From an uncultured Eubacteriales bacterium (GTDB taxonomy: Bacteria; Bacillota; Clostridia; Oscillospirales; CAG-272): DNA of 39,709 nucleotides. The stretch is from assembly GCA_934489945.1 (NCBI GenBank), contig CAKSSY010000007.1, positions 1-39,709 of the forward strand, written 5' to 3'. The position numbers were made by a program, and so were the translations under genes. Below, piece after piece: positions 1-8,103 of the stretch. The stretch's first letter is position 1, and each line of letters starts with the position of its first letter. The notes beneath the pieces are model-generated. The model had not been told where the DNA came from. It worked only from the letters and a program-made list of their open reading frames with translations, and ran no database searches.

Positions 1-12
1 GTTTCGACAGGG

Positions 13-37
13 TTATCAACAGGAAAGCTGTGGATAA
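13..37. promoter_or_regulatory. DnaA-box-like pair at the window edge
   Basis: TGTGGATAA at 29-37 is an exact reverse complement of the DnaA box TTATCCACA. TTATCAACA at 13-21 differs from the box by one base, and TTTCGACAG just before it is a weaker relative. The two boxes face each other and form an imperfect palindrome. This resembles the box clusters around dnaA, but the window begins here, so neither a full cluster nor dnaA is visible. Confidence 0.35.
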
Positions 38-104
38 AATGAAAAAACGTCTTTTGAGAATGAGGAACTCGCGACTTTGAGGATGGATTTGTCTGTGTTA
101 TCAC

Positions 105-153
105 AAAAAGCGACCGGATTTCCGTTGTTTGAAAACGGAGGTCGGGTCGCTTT
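105..153 (-). terminator. Rho-independent terminator of the uridine-kinase-like gene
   Basis: Read on the minus strand, AAAGCGAC pairs with GTCGCTTT, with a second short stem (CCGTT/AACGG) inside, and the structure ends in five T. It starts 14 bases past the stop codon at 167. Confidence 0.75.
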
Positions 154-166
154 ATTTTGCGGAAAA

Positions 167-1084
167 TCAGTCTCCGAACACGCCGCCACCGATAAATTCA
201 CGCAAAAGCGAGTTCTCGGAAACGAGATCGGGAGAGATGACGGGAAGGAGTGAGAGTGCCTCAAAAAGCTCGGAGAGCCACGGAAACTGCGTCTCGGTCA
301 TCGGCATAGAGGAAGGCAGAAAGTTCTTATAGACGCTCAACTCACAGGCATGAAACGTGTCAACATCAAAATGTGCACGATGCTTATACGGCATAATATA
401 GAGGTTTTCCCCTCTCTCTACACTCTCATAAAGGTCGACGGTACTCTCGAACGAACGTCCGCGCGTCCGGCTGTCGCGGATCATGCGGCGCGCAAGGCGG
501 ATTTTGGAGGGATGCAGGAAGCGGTCATTCGGTAACGCAATCCGCGTCCGCACACTGACATAAATGCGCGTGGTATAGTCCTCGGCATCGATTACGTTCG
601 GGTTGAGTGCATGGATACCTTCCAGAATAATCAGTTCCCCCGGATGCAAAGTCAGGGTCTTGCCGCTGTCCCGACGGGTGTTGGTAATAAAATCAAAGCG
701 CGGAACCATGATCGTCCTGCCATGATGCAGGTCGGAAAGCTGACGATTCAGAAGGTCGGTGTCAAGCCGGATCGGGGATTCCAGGTCGAGCTGATTGAGA
801 GCAAATTGTTCTTTTTCCTTTTCGGTAAGCGGGTGAAAATAGTTATCCAAAGAAAGAACGTGCGTCTCAATTCCCGTTTTTTCAAATTCTTTCTCCAAGA
901 GGCGTGCCGTCGTGGTCTTGCCGGAGCCGGACGGTCCCGAGATCAGCACAATCGGTCTCTTTTCCGACAGGGAGAGAATCTCTCGGACGAGTCGGCAGAT
1001 TTTATTCCGATATTCGGTTTCACATTCATATACGAAGTCCGACGCTGCGCGTTGGGTTTTCTCAACTATGGTTTTGGGTTGCAT
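167..1084 (-). CDS. Uridine kinase / phosphoribulokinase-family nucleoside kinase, short form
   Basis: A P-loop kinase of 305 residues, probably phosphorylating uridine or cytidine (pyrimidine salvage) in the cytoplasm. The Walker A motif GPSGSGKT lies at about residues 50-57. It is followed by the family landmarks LDNYF (79-83), DLESP, PRFDF and EGIHALNP (155-162). The C-terminus ends in LLREFIGG, typical of the clostridial nucleoside kinases that usually carry an N-terminal TGS/threonyl-tRNA-synthetase-like region. That region is absent here. The start at 1084 is chosen because GGAAAGGA lies 6 bases upstream; a longer frame to 1168 has no comparable site. It is transcribed divergently from the gene at 1192. 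The exact substrate is inferred from family only. Confidence 0.8.
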   Translation of the reverse strand: MQPKTIVEKTQRAASDFVYECETEYRNKICRLVREILSLSEKRPIVLISGPSGSGKTTTARLLEKEFEKTGIETHVLSLDNYFHPLTEKEKEQFALNQLDLESPIRLDTDLLNRQLSDLHHGRTIMVPRFDFITNTRRDSGKTLTLHPGELIILEGIHALNPNVIDAEDYTTRIYVSVRTRIALPNDRFLHPSKIRLARRMIRDSRTRGRSFESTVDLYESVERGENLYIMPYKHRAHFDVDTFHACELSVYKNFLPSSMPMTETQFPWLSELFEALSLLPVISPDLVSENSLLREFIGGGVFGD

Positions 1085-1133
1085 GGCGATTCCTTTCCGA
1101 TTGAATTTCGGGACAGAAATGAGGTTTTGTCCG

Positions 1134-1162
1134 TTGCGGAAAAACGATTTTTCCGTTATTCT
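1134..1162 (+). promoter_or_regulatory. Putative promoter with a palindrome in its spacer
   Basis: TTGCGG (1134-1139) and TATTCT (1157-1162) are 17 bases apart, in front of the gene at 1192. The spacer is largely filled by the perfect inverted repeat CGGAAAAA-CGA-TTTTTCCG (1137-1155). A repressor bound there would block this promoter. Both hexamers are only moderate matches. Confidence 0.35.
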
Positions 1163-1191
1163 ATTCAATGATAAGAATGGGGGGTGTGTGT

Positions 1192-2184
1192 ATGAAGTCT
1201 GTCAGTCTTGATCGTCTGTTGATTGAGGCTACGGTGAACAGGGCACTTCTGAATATGCGCGTCGACTCGGAAAGGCAACTCCGCCGTCTGATCGATCTTG
1301 CTCAGACCTTTACGCGGAGCGGCAACCGAAAGCGGTTTTTCACTTATGCTCAGGATGTGATGAAAAATGAGGACGGGGCTTATTACGCGGCTTTGAAGGC
1401 ACTGATCCGCAATGCGGACCGCGAACGGATTGCCACGTTCGGAATCAATTTCGGATATACGGGGTGTATGGTCGCTGCCGAACAGATTCGTCGGAATGAA
1501 AAGCAACTCGGAAGGGAAATTCCGTGGTCATCGGCAATGGAAATCGGAGCGGATTGCGATGCTACAAAGGTGGCGGAGACCATTTCGGACGGTTGCTCTT
1601 TCGGGCAGGCGGTCTTTATGATTTTTGTATCGGACAAGCGGGCACTTTTATCGCTCGGCGAAATTTTTTCCGGACATCCGACCTGTGCTTTCCTTTTGTT
1701 TGTTACGCCGAATGTGATAGACGGGGAATCCGCGATGTTTTGCGGAAACTATCCAAATCTTTTTCTTTCGGTTAACTATGATATGGAAGGCGCGGAGGCG
1801 GCAGGAAAGCTCCTTCATGAAAATCGACTGTTGTTCGGGTTTCACGCAACTTACGGGGACAGCAATCTGCAAAGGCTTCGTGACGGCGTGGTTCAGAAGT
1901 TTGTCGGCAAAGCGGGCGGTGTTTGTTTGTTCTTATACCCAGAGGCGGGATGCGGAACGCAAACGCTTTCTGAGGTTGAGCGCATGGTACTTGACGAGCG
2001 TGCCGAGCAGAAGTATCCCTCTCTTTGCATGGATCTTTATTCCGACGTGGCAAAAATCAATGCCATAATTTCCGAAAAGGTGAATTTCTCCGACTGCGGA
2101 AAGCCGGAAAAACCATGGTTGAAAGCGGTGGCATTGGGAGAGTCCTTACTCGGATTTTTCCGGCGGAAGCCGGTCGGTGTGTGA
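1192..2184 (+). CDS. Unrecognised protein of 330 residues
   Basis: I do not recognise this protein with confidence. It is soluble, with no signal peptide or membrane segment. The N-terminal 70 residues are basic and helical (QLRRLIDLAQ, NRKRFFTYAQ). The rest alternates short hydrophobic strands with loops (RIATFGINFGYTGC, CAFLLFVTPNVID, LFLSVNYDM, LLFGFHATYGD), like a TIM barrel. Some of these phrases recall radical-SAM proteins, but no CxxxCxxC cluster motif is present, so a degenerate relative is only a guess. The start at 1192 follows GGGGGG with 7 bases of spacing; in-frame ATGs at 1168 and 1177 lack this. Its last 39 bases overlap the 3' end of the convergent TetR gene. Confidence 0.65.
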   Translation: MKSVSLDRLLIEATVNRALLNMRVDSERQLRRLIDLAQTFTRSGNRKRFFTYAQDVMKNEDGAYYAALKALIRNADRERIATFGINFGYTGCMVAAEQIRRNEKQLGREIPWSSAMEIGADCDATKVAETISDGCSFGQAVFMIFVSDKRALLSLGEIFSGHPTCAFLLFVTPNVIDGESAMFCGNYPNLFLSVNYDMEGAEAAGKLLHENRLLFGFHATYGDSNLQRLRDGVVQKFVGKAGGVCLFLYPEAGCGTQTLSEVERMVLDERAEQKYPSLCMDLYSDVAKINAIISEKVNFSDCGKPEKPWLKAVALGESLLGFFRRKPVGV

Positions 2185-2733
2185 ATGGTTTTGGGGCGTG
2201 CGCCGGATGATACCGAGTGTGTCGACACATTCGCGCACTTTTGCAACGTATTTTTCGGGCGGGAGCGGCGTGGATGAGTTCAACCACTGCTCGACCGATG
2301 CAAGCAAAGCATTGGCACAGAAGGTGGCACAGAAGTCCGGATCGGCATCTTTCATCGGAATATCTGTCAGCGTAATTCGCAGATAATCGCCGATGGTCTC
2401 CCCAAAATAGTCGCGGAAGGAATTTTGTCCGTCGACTTTCATGATTTTGCGATAAAATGTGCGGTTGTCATAAAAGTATCGGCAAATATCGGCGAAAATA
2501 TCCCATCCGTCCTCATAGTTTTCTCCGTGCGGTCGAAGTGTGGCAATCAGTTCCGACTGGAAGATCCAGCAGGAGAGATCATATTTATCCTTAAAGTGAT
2601 AATAAAAGCTCTTACGGTTTTTTTGGCAAAGTATACAGATGTCTCCGACATGGATAGCGGAAAACGGTTTTTCGCGAAGAAGTTGTTTGAGAGCACAGGC
2701 AAATTCTTTTTTTGTCGTATTGGATTCCGGCAT
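2146..2733 (-). CDS. TetR/AcrR-family transcriptional regulator
   Basis: A one-component DNA-binding regulator of 195 residues, near the usual TetR length. The N-terminal helix-turn-helix includes FSAIHVGDICILCQKNRKSF and then YYHFKDKYDL, the hallmark end of the TetR DNA-binding domain. The remainder is a helical ligand domain with no assignable ligand. The ATG at 2733 sits 8 bases after AAAGGAGG; the frame opens slightly earlier with TTG at 2751, which has no such site. It has its own SigA-type promoter at 2763-2791. Likely targets are itself and neighbours such as the lipid kinase, but no operator match is proven. Confidence 0.85.
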   Translation of the reverse strand: MPESNTTKKEFACALKQLLREKPFSAIHVGDICILCQKNRKSFYYHFKDKYDLSCWIFQSELIATLRPHGENYEDGWDIFADICRYFYDNRTFYRKIMKVDGQNSFRDYFGETIGDYLRITLTDIPMKDADPDFCATFCANALLASVEQWLNSSTPLPPEKYVAKVRECVDTLGIIRRTPQNHSHTDRLPPEKSE

Positions 2734-2762
2734 GGTTTTGCCTCCTTTCAAACATTGTCTTT

Positions 2763-2791
2763 ATTTTACCACACGGCTCGACATTTTTCAA
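2763..2791 (-). promoter_or_regulatory. SigA-type promoter of the TetR gene
   Basis: On the minus strand TTGAAA (2786-2791) and TAAAAT (2763-2768) are separated by exactly 17 bases, about 30 bases upstream of the start codon. Confidence 0.7.
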
Positions 2792-2885
2792 CCCCTTTTT
2801 TATGTATCAAAAAGCAAAAGTGCTTCCTTGCGGTACATCCGACAAACCACAGTTGTGTTGCAGACACGGTGAGGCGGTAGCCGCC

Positions 2886-2920
2886 AAAGAATTGTCTGTA
2901 ATTCTTTCTGCGGTTAGTAT
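2886..2920 (+). promoter_or_regulatory. Putative lipid-kinase promoter with overlapping inverted repeat
   Basis: TTGTCT (2892-2897) and TAGTAT (2915-2920) are 17 bases apart. The perfect inverted repeat AAAGAATT-GTCTGT-AATTCTTT (2886-2907) covers the -35 element and could be an operator. A further small hairpin, GGCGG-TA-GCCGCC, lies just upstream. Confidence 0.4.
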
Positions 2921-2948
2921 CACATATTCAAGAAAGGATTTTTCTCCC

Positions 2949-3896
2949 ATGAAACATATTTTTATTGTGAATCCCGCGGCGGGAATGACAGAGGCAACCG
3001 CTCACATTCGCGAGGCTCTTTCCGCCTATGACGGAAAACTCGATTATGAGATTTATGTGACAACTGCTGCGCGGGATGCGACGAGATTTGTACGAGAGAC
3101 CTGTGCTTCGGCTACCGAAAAGATCCGTTTTTACGCCTGCGGCGGCGACGGAACTGTTAATGAGGTCGCCAGTGGTCTTGTGGGAGCGGAAAACGCATCG
3201 ATGACGGTTTATCCGGTCGGCAGCGGAAACGATTTCGTGAAATATTACGGCGGCAAAGAGAAATTTTTGAATCTTGACGCTTTACTTGAGGCGGAGGAAA
3301 AACCAATTGACCTGATTCGTGTGGACGATCGATATTCTGTCAACGTCTGTAATTTCGGCTTTGACACCACGGTTGCCAAAACCATGATTGCCGTGAAGCA
3401 CAAGAAGCTGATCGGCGGCAAGAACGCTTACAAAACAGGCGTTTTCACGGCAATTATGACCTCTATGAAAAACCGTTGTGAGGTGATTGCGGACGGTGAA
3501 AAGTTGAATCGGGAAAAAATGTTGCTTTGTACGATTGCCAACGGCAGTTATGTCGGCGGTGCGTTTTGTTGTGCGCCTCGCTCGGACGATGCCGACGGAT
3601 TTTTGGAGGTTTGTCTCATCAAGCCGATCTCCTTGTTCCGTTTTCTGAAGATTCTTCCCGTTTATACGGCGGGCAAGCATCTGGATGATCCGGCTTTTGC
3701 TGACTGTATTGTCTACCGCCGTGCCAAAGCCGTGGAAGTAATTGCACCGGATGGATTTTCCATCTCTCTTGACGGCGAAATTCTGGACACAAATCACTTT
3801 ACCGCTGAGGTGATGCCGGGTGCCATTCGTTTTGCGGTTCCCTTGGTAAAGGTTGAGACAGAGAAACCCGGGAAAAACGCAGTCGGAACCTGCTGA
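2949..3896 (+). CDS. Diacylglycerol kinase-like lipid kinase (DgkB/YegS family)
   Basis: A DAGK-catalytic-domain protein of 315 residues that would phosphorylate a membrane lipid such as diacylglycerol, returning it to phospholipid synthesis. It opens with IFIVNPAAG, then carries the nucleotide-binding CGGDGTVNEV (64-73) and the GSGNDF motif (91-96). The C-terminal half has the SLDGEI segment typical of these enzymes. No membrane helix is seen; such enzymes act peripherally. The start at 2949 follows AGAAAGGA about 10 bases upstream; the frame stays open further upstream but without a ribosome binding site. It is a single-gene unit ending in a strong terminator. Confidence 0.88.
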   Translation: MKHIFIVNPAAGMTEATAHIREALSAYDGKLDYEIYVTTAARDATRFVRETCASATEKIRFYACGGDGTVNEVASGLVGAENASMTVYPVGSGNDFVKYYGGKEKFLNLDALLEAEEKPIDLIRVDDRYSVNVCNFGFDTTVAKTMIAVKHKKLIGGKNAYKTGVFTAIMTSMKNRCEVIADGEKLNREKMLLCTIANGSYVGGAFCCAPRSDDADGFLEVCLIKPISLFRFLKILPVYTAGKHLDDPAFADCIVYRRAKAVEVIAPDGFSISLDGEILDTNHFTAEVMPGAIRFAVPLVKVETEKPGKNAVGTC

Positions 3897-3913
3897 TTGT
3901 TTTATAAAATACA

Positions 3914-3943
3914 AAAAGGACGGCTTTTGCAAGCTGTCCTTTT
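3914..3943. terminator. Bidirectional terminator between convergent genes
   Basis: AAAAGGAC-G-GCTT, a TTGC loop, then AAGC-T-GTCCTTTT form a hairpin with a T run on either strand. It serves the lipid kinase (+) and the GH89-like gene (-). Confidence 0.8.
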
Positions 3944-3979
3944 CTTTTGGGGATGCTTCCCCTGTTTTTCGCGTTACGG

Positions 3980-6310
3980 TTATTTTGCAGAGACGGAAAT
4001 GTCGAGTGTTTCGATCCCGTCGGCGGCGGTTCCGAGGGCGGCGCGCAGGTTCTCCTTGCCGGTGGGATTCATTTCAGTGAGCGGCTTAGTCATAAACGAG
4101 GCAAGCGGTACTGCCAGTTTTTCCTTATAGTCGTCTTTCGACGGCACGGAAATTTCTGTATTTTCCAGGATGTCGAACAGGTAGTTCAGTTCTTCCGGAT
4201 ACAGCCAGCGCATCAGTTCATACACGTACTGACGGCAATAACTGTTGGCAATATTGCGTTTGAGTGTGATCTCAAAGTTCTTGTTCACCGGGCAGGTATC
4301 CTTCAGCTTTTGCAGAGTGGTATTCAGGGAATAGTCGCCGTGTTTGGCGAGAACATCTGTCAGGCAATCGTACAGGCGGAAGAACGACTCACGAACGGAT
4401 TTCACTTCTTCTTCGTGATGGTGGAATTTCAGAACCACGGCTTTCATCACGAGAAGATTCATGAATCTGCCGATGATGGAACGGGCAAGGTCAATTCCGT
4501 CGCGGGCGACAAAGGCATCGCTCCACGCTTCGTCCGGCAGAGAAGCGAGTGTGCGGAGCATGGAAGTGGCGTTTTGGTTCAGCGATACATATTCGTTCAG
4601 TCTTCGGGTGAAATGAGCAACAACATGGCGATTTTTCATAATGTTGAACACGGTCGGGACATAGGTCCACATTTCGCGGTGAACCTGCCATGTGAGGATA
4701 TATTTGTCCCAGTCGGGGTCGCCCTCCTTACGAGTGGTGTTTCCGCCCCAGTCAACGGTTTTGATAATCGGGAGTGCTGTCTGCCATGCTTCATTCATCG
4801 GCTCGGCAAATTTGCCGTAGCGACGGCTACAGAATCGGGTTGCGATGTCCTCAATCTTCATGGTGAGAGGAGTCCACGCGTTTTGCGTGAGATATTCCAG
4901 AACCAGAGGATCGCTGTGGGACAGTTCTGGCCAAAGAATCATGCCCTTACAGTTCGGATCGTCGACCGCGATGCGCAATCGGGAATCGGTACGGTCATAA
5001 GGTCCGCGCAGGCTGCTTTCTGCCTCATAAGCATGAAAAAGACCGAAAATCCACGGAAATTTGCCGACATAGTCCCAATTGAGAAAACATCCGGCAGGAT
5101 CATCCGACTCACTGGTATAATCAAGAATCAGAGTGCGTTCGGGATCCAATTCGGCAATCAGTTTTTTCACTTCTTCGGGAGTCCACGAGAAGAAGAAGTC
5201 CCAGCCTGCCAACAAGAGCTTGGAGTCGGGGTAACGTTCACGCAGATTCTGAGCGATTTTATGATAGGTAAACAGTTTGAGGCGAAGATTCTCGTCGCGG
5301 TTTTGGCTCATGGCACGCTCGGCAAGTCCGATGGTATGGAACAGGTTGCATTTCGGGTTATACTCACGGACGTATCCGTCGGTCAACGCCATATAAGCGT
5401 CCATATTCCGCTGTTTCCGGATGTCCCATACCTTGGTCGGGGCATTGTTATAGGTTGTGGATTCTTCCGAGAGAAAGTCGGGTTTGGCAGCATCAAGATA
5501 TTCATGCGGTGCAGGACTATACCAATGCGACATGGTGCCACAGTCCTCGGGGTGCATGAGATCGCGGTCGGTTGCGTATTTCAGGAGCTTTTGTCGGAGG
5601 ATTCCGCGAAATTCAAGCGACCAGAAAGGACTGCGGTCGTTGTATCCGCAGAGCGTTTCAAAATCGCTGTCGGGACGGGTGTCGTTGGGATCGGGGTAGG
5701 GAACACTTTCGGGAAAGGTTCGTTGCCAGAGATCATCCATGCCGATCCGCAACATGAAGAAGTTCAGGCGGCGTTTTATCATCCAGTCGATCTCGCGTTC
5801 CCAGTCGGCAAGCGACCAGTGTTCTGCCTGAAACCGCCACAGTCCGCGATGTGCGAAATAGCGGAGTCCGCGATATTCAAAACGTGGGCTTTCGAGGACA
5901 TTCAACCCATTCAGTGGCAAAGATTCGGCATGAGAAATCACGTCGCCATCCCAGAAATAGTGGCAGTTTCCGACACGTTCAAAGTAGTCATAAACGGCAT
6001 AAAGCGTGGAACGTCCTCTGCCGCCCGCCAGGAACAACAGCGTTCGTCCGTTTTTTTCGAGCGAGCGCAGGCAGTAATCGTCGGTTCCGTAACGGATTCC
6101 GAAACCGGCAAGTGTGCCGTCCAGGAAAAGATTCATGGTAAGATCGTTTACGGCATCCGAGCCGATTACGATAAGATCGGAGACACCGTCGTCATTTTCG
6201 CTGACGGGAAGAGAGATCCCCGTGACTGCTTCATACATGGTACGGAACGCCTCGGTAGCCTTTTCATAGGCGATTTCGCCATGTGTGGGTTTTATAATCA
6301 GGTATGCCAT
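3980..6310 (-). CDS. GH89-like alpha-N-acetylglucosaminidase, cytoplasmic
   Basis: A protein of 776 residues resembling the NAGLU/GH89 family, which releases terminal alpha-linked N-acetylglucosamine. An N-terminal small domain (1-140) is followed by a TIM-barrel region with WEREIDWMIKRRLN (170-183), matching the WEREIDW landmark of NAGLU. E331 (in GLAER) and E401 (in LDYTSESDD) sit where the two catalytic glutamates of GH89 are expected; FPWIFGLFHAYEAESS (418-433) parallels the conserved stretch after the second one. The C-terminal third is helical. There is no signal peptide, so it should act on imported sugar. It is the last gene of the five-gene operon, starting 4 bases after the upstream stop, so it is probably translationally coupled. 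Specificity is inferred from family. Confidence 0.75.
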   Translation of the reverse strand: MAYLIIKPTHGEIAYEKATEAFRTMYEAVTGISLPVSENDDGVSDLIVIGSDAVNDLTMNLFLDGTLAGFGIRYGTDDYCLRSLEKNGRTLLFLAGGRGRSTLYAVYDYFERVGNCHYFWDGDVISHAESLPLNGLNVLESPRFEYRGLRYFAHRGLWRFQAEHWSLADWEREIDWMIKRRLNFFMLRIGMDDLWQRTFPESVPYPDPNDTRPDSDFETLCGYNDRSPFWSLEFRGILRQKLLKYATDRDLMHPEDCGTMSHWYSPAPHEYLDAAKPDFLSEESTTYNNAPTKVWDIRKQRNMDAYMALTDGYVREYNPKCNLFHTIGLAERAMSQNRDENLRLKLFTYHKIAQNLRERYPDSKLLLAGWDFFFSWTPEEVKKLIAELDPERTLILDYTSESDDPAGCFLNWDYVGKFPWIFGLFHAYEAESSLRGPYDRTDSRLRIAVDDPNCKGMILWPELSHSDPLVLEYLTQNAWTPLTMKIEDIATRFCSRRYGKFAEPMNEAWQTALPIIKTVDWGGNTTRKEGDPDWDKYILTWQVHREMWTYVPTVFNIMKNRHVVAHFTRRLNEYVSLNQNATSMLRTLASLPDEAWSDAFVARDGIDLARSIIGRFMNLLVMKAVVLKFHHHEEEVKSVRESFFRLYDCLTDVLAKHGDYSLNTTLQKLKDTCPVNKNFEITLKRNIANSYCRQYVYELMRWLYPEELNYLFDILENTEISVPSKDDYKEKLAVPLASFMTKPLTEMNPTGKENLRAALGTAADGIETLDISVSAK

Positions 6311-6314
6311 AGCG

Positions 6315-7394
6315 TTATTCCATTCTTACCGGTTTGCCGGTCGCAATACTTTCATAGCAGGCATTCATTGCCTTGATCGTGTTCTCATGCCAACGCAGAT
6401 TGATTTTTGGGGTTGCATGGTCGCGGATACAATGACAAAATTCGTCAATCAGTCCGACCCACTCATCAAAGTAGGTATAACGGACGGTGTAGCGTGATTC
6501 GGGGGTGGCATTGTGATAAATGTTGGGACCGAAGCAATCGGTCATGATCGTACCCTTTTCGCCGTTCAGAACAAGGTTGACCTCCATTCTCTTTGGGAAT
6601 ACTTCCCAACCGGGACCGGGAACCGTGAGGCGGTTTTCCATTCTTGACCACGACGGATCCAAAAGGAAGGTGACACCGTTTTTCATGCGTCCCGTAACGG
6701 CGAGCATATCCTCTTCCTGAATATCGGGGCGGATATTGGGGGCAACGCGGGCAAAAATGACATCGAATTCACTTCCCGTTACTTCACGGACAAGGTCGAA
6801 AATATGCGGGTGATCGCAAAGCGCACCGCCGCGACAACGTTTGTCGCCGTCTTTCAGCGGAACCCGTTTGCCGTAGCTGAGCTCGGGAACCCCCTGCCAC
6901 GGGAATGCCCAGACGGGGGAGAGGGTGATGTTGGTGGCTTCAAAAGATTTGAGTTCACCGACGGCACCCGTCTTTTTCAGTTCTTTCATTCTCATGACGA
7001 CGGGGTTATAGTGCAATTCCAGTTCGATCTGGAAAACAATGCCGGCTTTTTCGGTAATTTCGATCATCTGGGCGTATTCATTCATATCGAAAGTGGGAAT
7101 CTTCATGGAGAGGATGTGAATTCCGCGTGCGGCACAGAGTTTCACCTGGCGCAGATGTTCGGAATTTTCACTGGCAAGCACGACTGCCTCGATTTCGGGA
7201 TGGGCATCCAGCATGGCTTCGTCCGAATCGTAACAGGGAATGCCGTCTACCGAATTCAGAAACACCTTTTTGACGGTCTCATTGGCAGTGGAAACCGCAA
7301 TCCATTCCAACGCGGGATTTTCCTTCAGAACCTGATAATATTTTCTTGTATGACCGTGGGTCATGGACATCATGGCAATTTTAATCGGTTTCAT
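6315..7394 (-). CDS. Gfo/Idh/MocA-family oxidoreductase
   Basis: A protein of 359 residues with an N-terminal nucleotide-binding domain and the C-terminal alpha/beta domain of the Gfo/Idh/MocA family, which usually oxidises or reduces sugar hydroxyls with NAD(P), and in some members cleaves glycosides by transient oxidation. IEAVVLASENSEHLRQVKLC matches the conserved (V)xxxxPNxxH segment, and GGALCDHPHIFDLVREVTG (about 223-241) is the substrate-site motif with His and Asp. Unusually, the glycine-rich loop reads MMSMTHGH rather than GxGxxG, and the usual EKP reads KIP, so cofactor use may differ. It lies between its truncated relative and the GH89-like gene. The substrate is unknown. Confidence 0.82.
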   Translation of the reverse strand: MKPIKIAMMSMTHGHTRKYYQVLKENPALEWIAVSTANETVKKVFLNSVDGIPCYDSDEAMLDAHPEIEAVVLASENSEHLRQVKLCAARGIHILSMKIPTFDMNEYAQMIEITEKAGIVFQIELELHYNPVVMRMKELKKTGAVGELKSFEATNITLSPVWAFPWQGVPELSYGKRVPLKDGDKRCRGGALCDHPHIFDLVREVTGSEFDVIFARVAPNIRPDIQEEDMLAVTGRMKNGVTFLLDPSWSRMENRLTVPGPGWEVFPKRMEVNLVLNGEKGTIMTDCFGPNIYHNATPESRYTVRYTYFDEWVGLIDEFCHCIRDHATPKINLRWHENTIKAMNACYESIATGKPVRME

Positions 7395-7400
7395 TCTGCG

Positions 7401-8090
7401 TTACCTCCCCACAATGATGTTTTCAACATTCAGAACCGAACGTTTTGCCGCTTCGACGATCTGTTTATCGGCTTTCACCTCGTCCGAGAGATCGGTCTCG
7501 GTTCGGACGATTTCAAATGCCGCGCGGACAATGGCGCAGTCTTCGGCTTCCAGTCCGTAAAGCTCGGCATCTACATCGGTATAGGTGTCCGGTTCGGGTT
7601 TACCGTTATAAACATAAACGGAGCTTTGCGGTACCTGAGTGTCGGCGGCTCGGTCGCAGGCAACGCCGCCGATGGCGATAATCTCGTGTTTGTCGATCGG
7701 TTTTTCGTTGCCGTGAAGGGTGGCGGAAAGTTCCAGGGTGCAGACATAGCCAGCTGCGGTGGCTGCAATGGCATTCAGCGTATCGTTGCCGTTTGCAACG
7801 GCGAAGATTTCGGTGAATTCGGTGCCGAGTATGTAACGGCAGATGTCGACCTCGCGGAACAGAACATCATAGAGATCGGTTCCTTCCTTTACAATGCGAA
7901 GAGTACGCATTGTGCTGATGCCGGTCAGCTCACCGTCCGAAATCAGTTTTTTTAACTCTGCAATACGACGTTCCGAACGCCACGGAAGCAAGGGAAGGGT
8001 CTTGTCGTTTACGATCACGCTATTGGCGGCAAGCACCGCCTTTTTTTGGACGGCGTATTTTTTGAGTAAAAAATCCAGGTTACTTTGCAT
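7401..8090 (-). CDS. Stand-alone C-terminal Gfo/Idh/MocA-like domain protein
   Basis: A protein of 229 residues that reads like only the second half of a Gfo/Idh/MocA oxidoreductase. RRIAELKKLISDGELTGIST parallels the start of the C-terminal domain, and LFREVDICRYILG matches the usual E/H-x-IDLxRxLLG region; no Rossmann nucleotide-binding domain precedes it. The ATG at 8090 has an excellent AAGGAGG site 8 bases upstream, 13 bases after the previous stop, so this is the true start and not a frameshift remnant: upstream the frame runs through the SIS gene. It may partner the complete oxidoreductase next door or have lost redox function. Confidence 0.65.
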   Translation of the reverse strand: MQSNLDFLLKKYAVQKKAVLAANSVIVNDKTLPLLPWRSERRIAELKKLISDGELTGISTMRTLRIVKEGTDLYDVLFREVDICRYILGTEFTEIFAVANGNDTLNAIAATAAGYVCTLELSATLHGNEKPIDKHEIIAIGGVACDRAADTQVPQSSVYVYNGKPEPDTYTDVDAELYGLEAEDCAIVRAAFEIVRTETDLSDEVKADKQIVEAAKRSVLNVENIIVGR

Positions 8091-8103
8091 ACGGAATTCC
8101 TCC

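Noticed and set aside
3947..6376. An 809-codon open frame on the plus strand
   Set aside because: It is the shadow of the GH89-like gene on the other strand; its product shows no family resemblance and it lacks a proper ribosome binding site.
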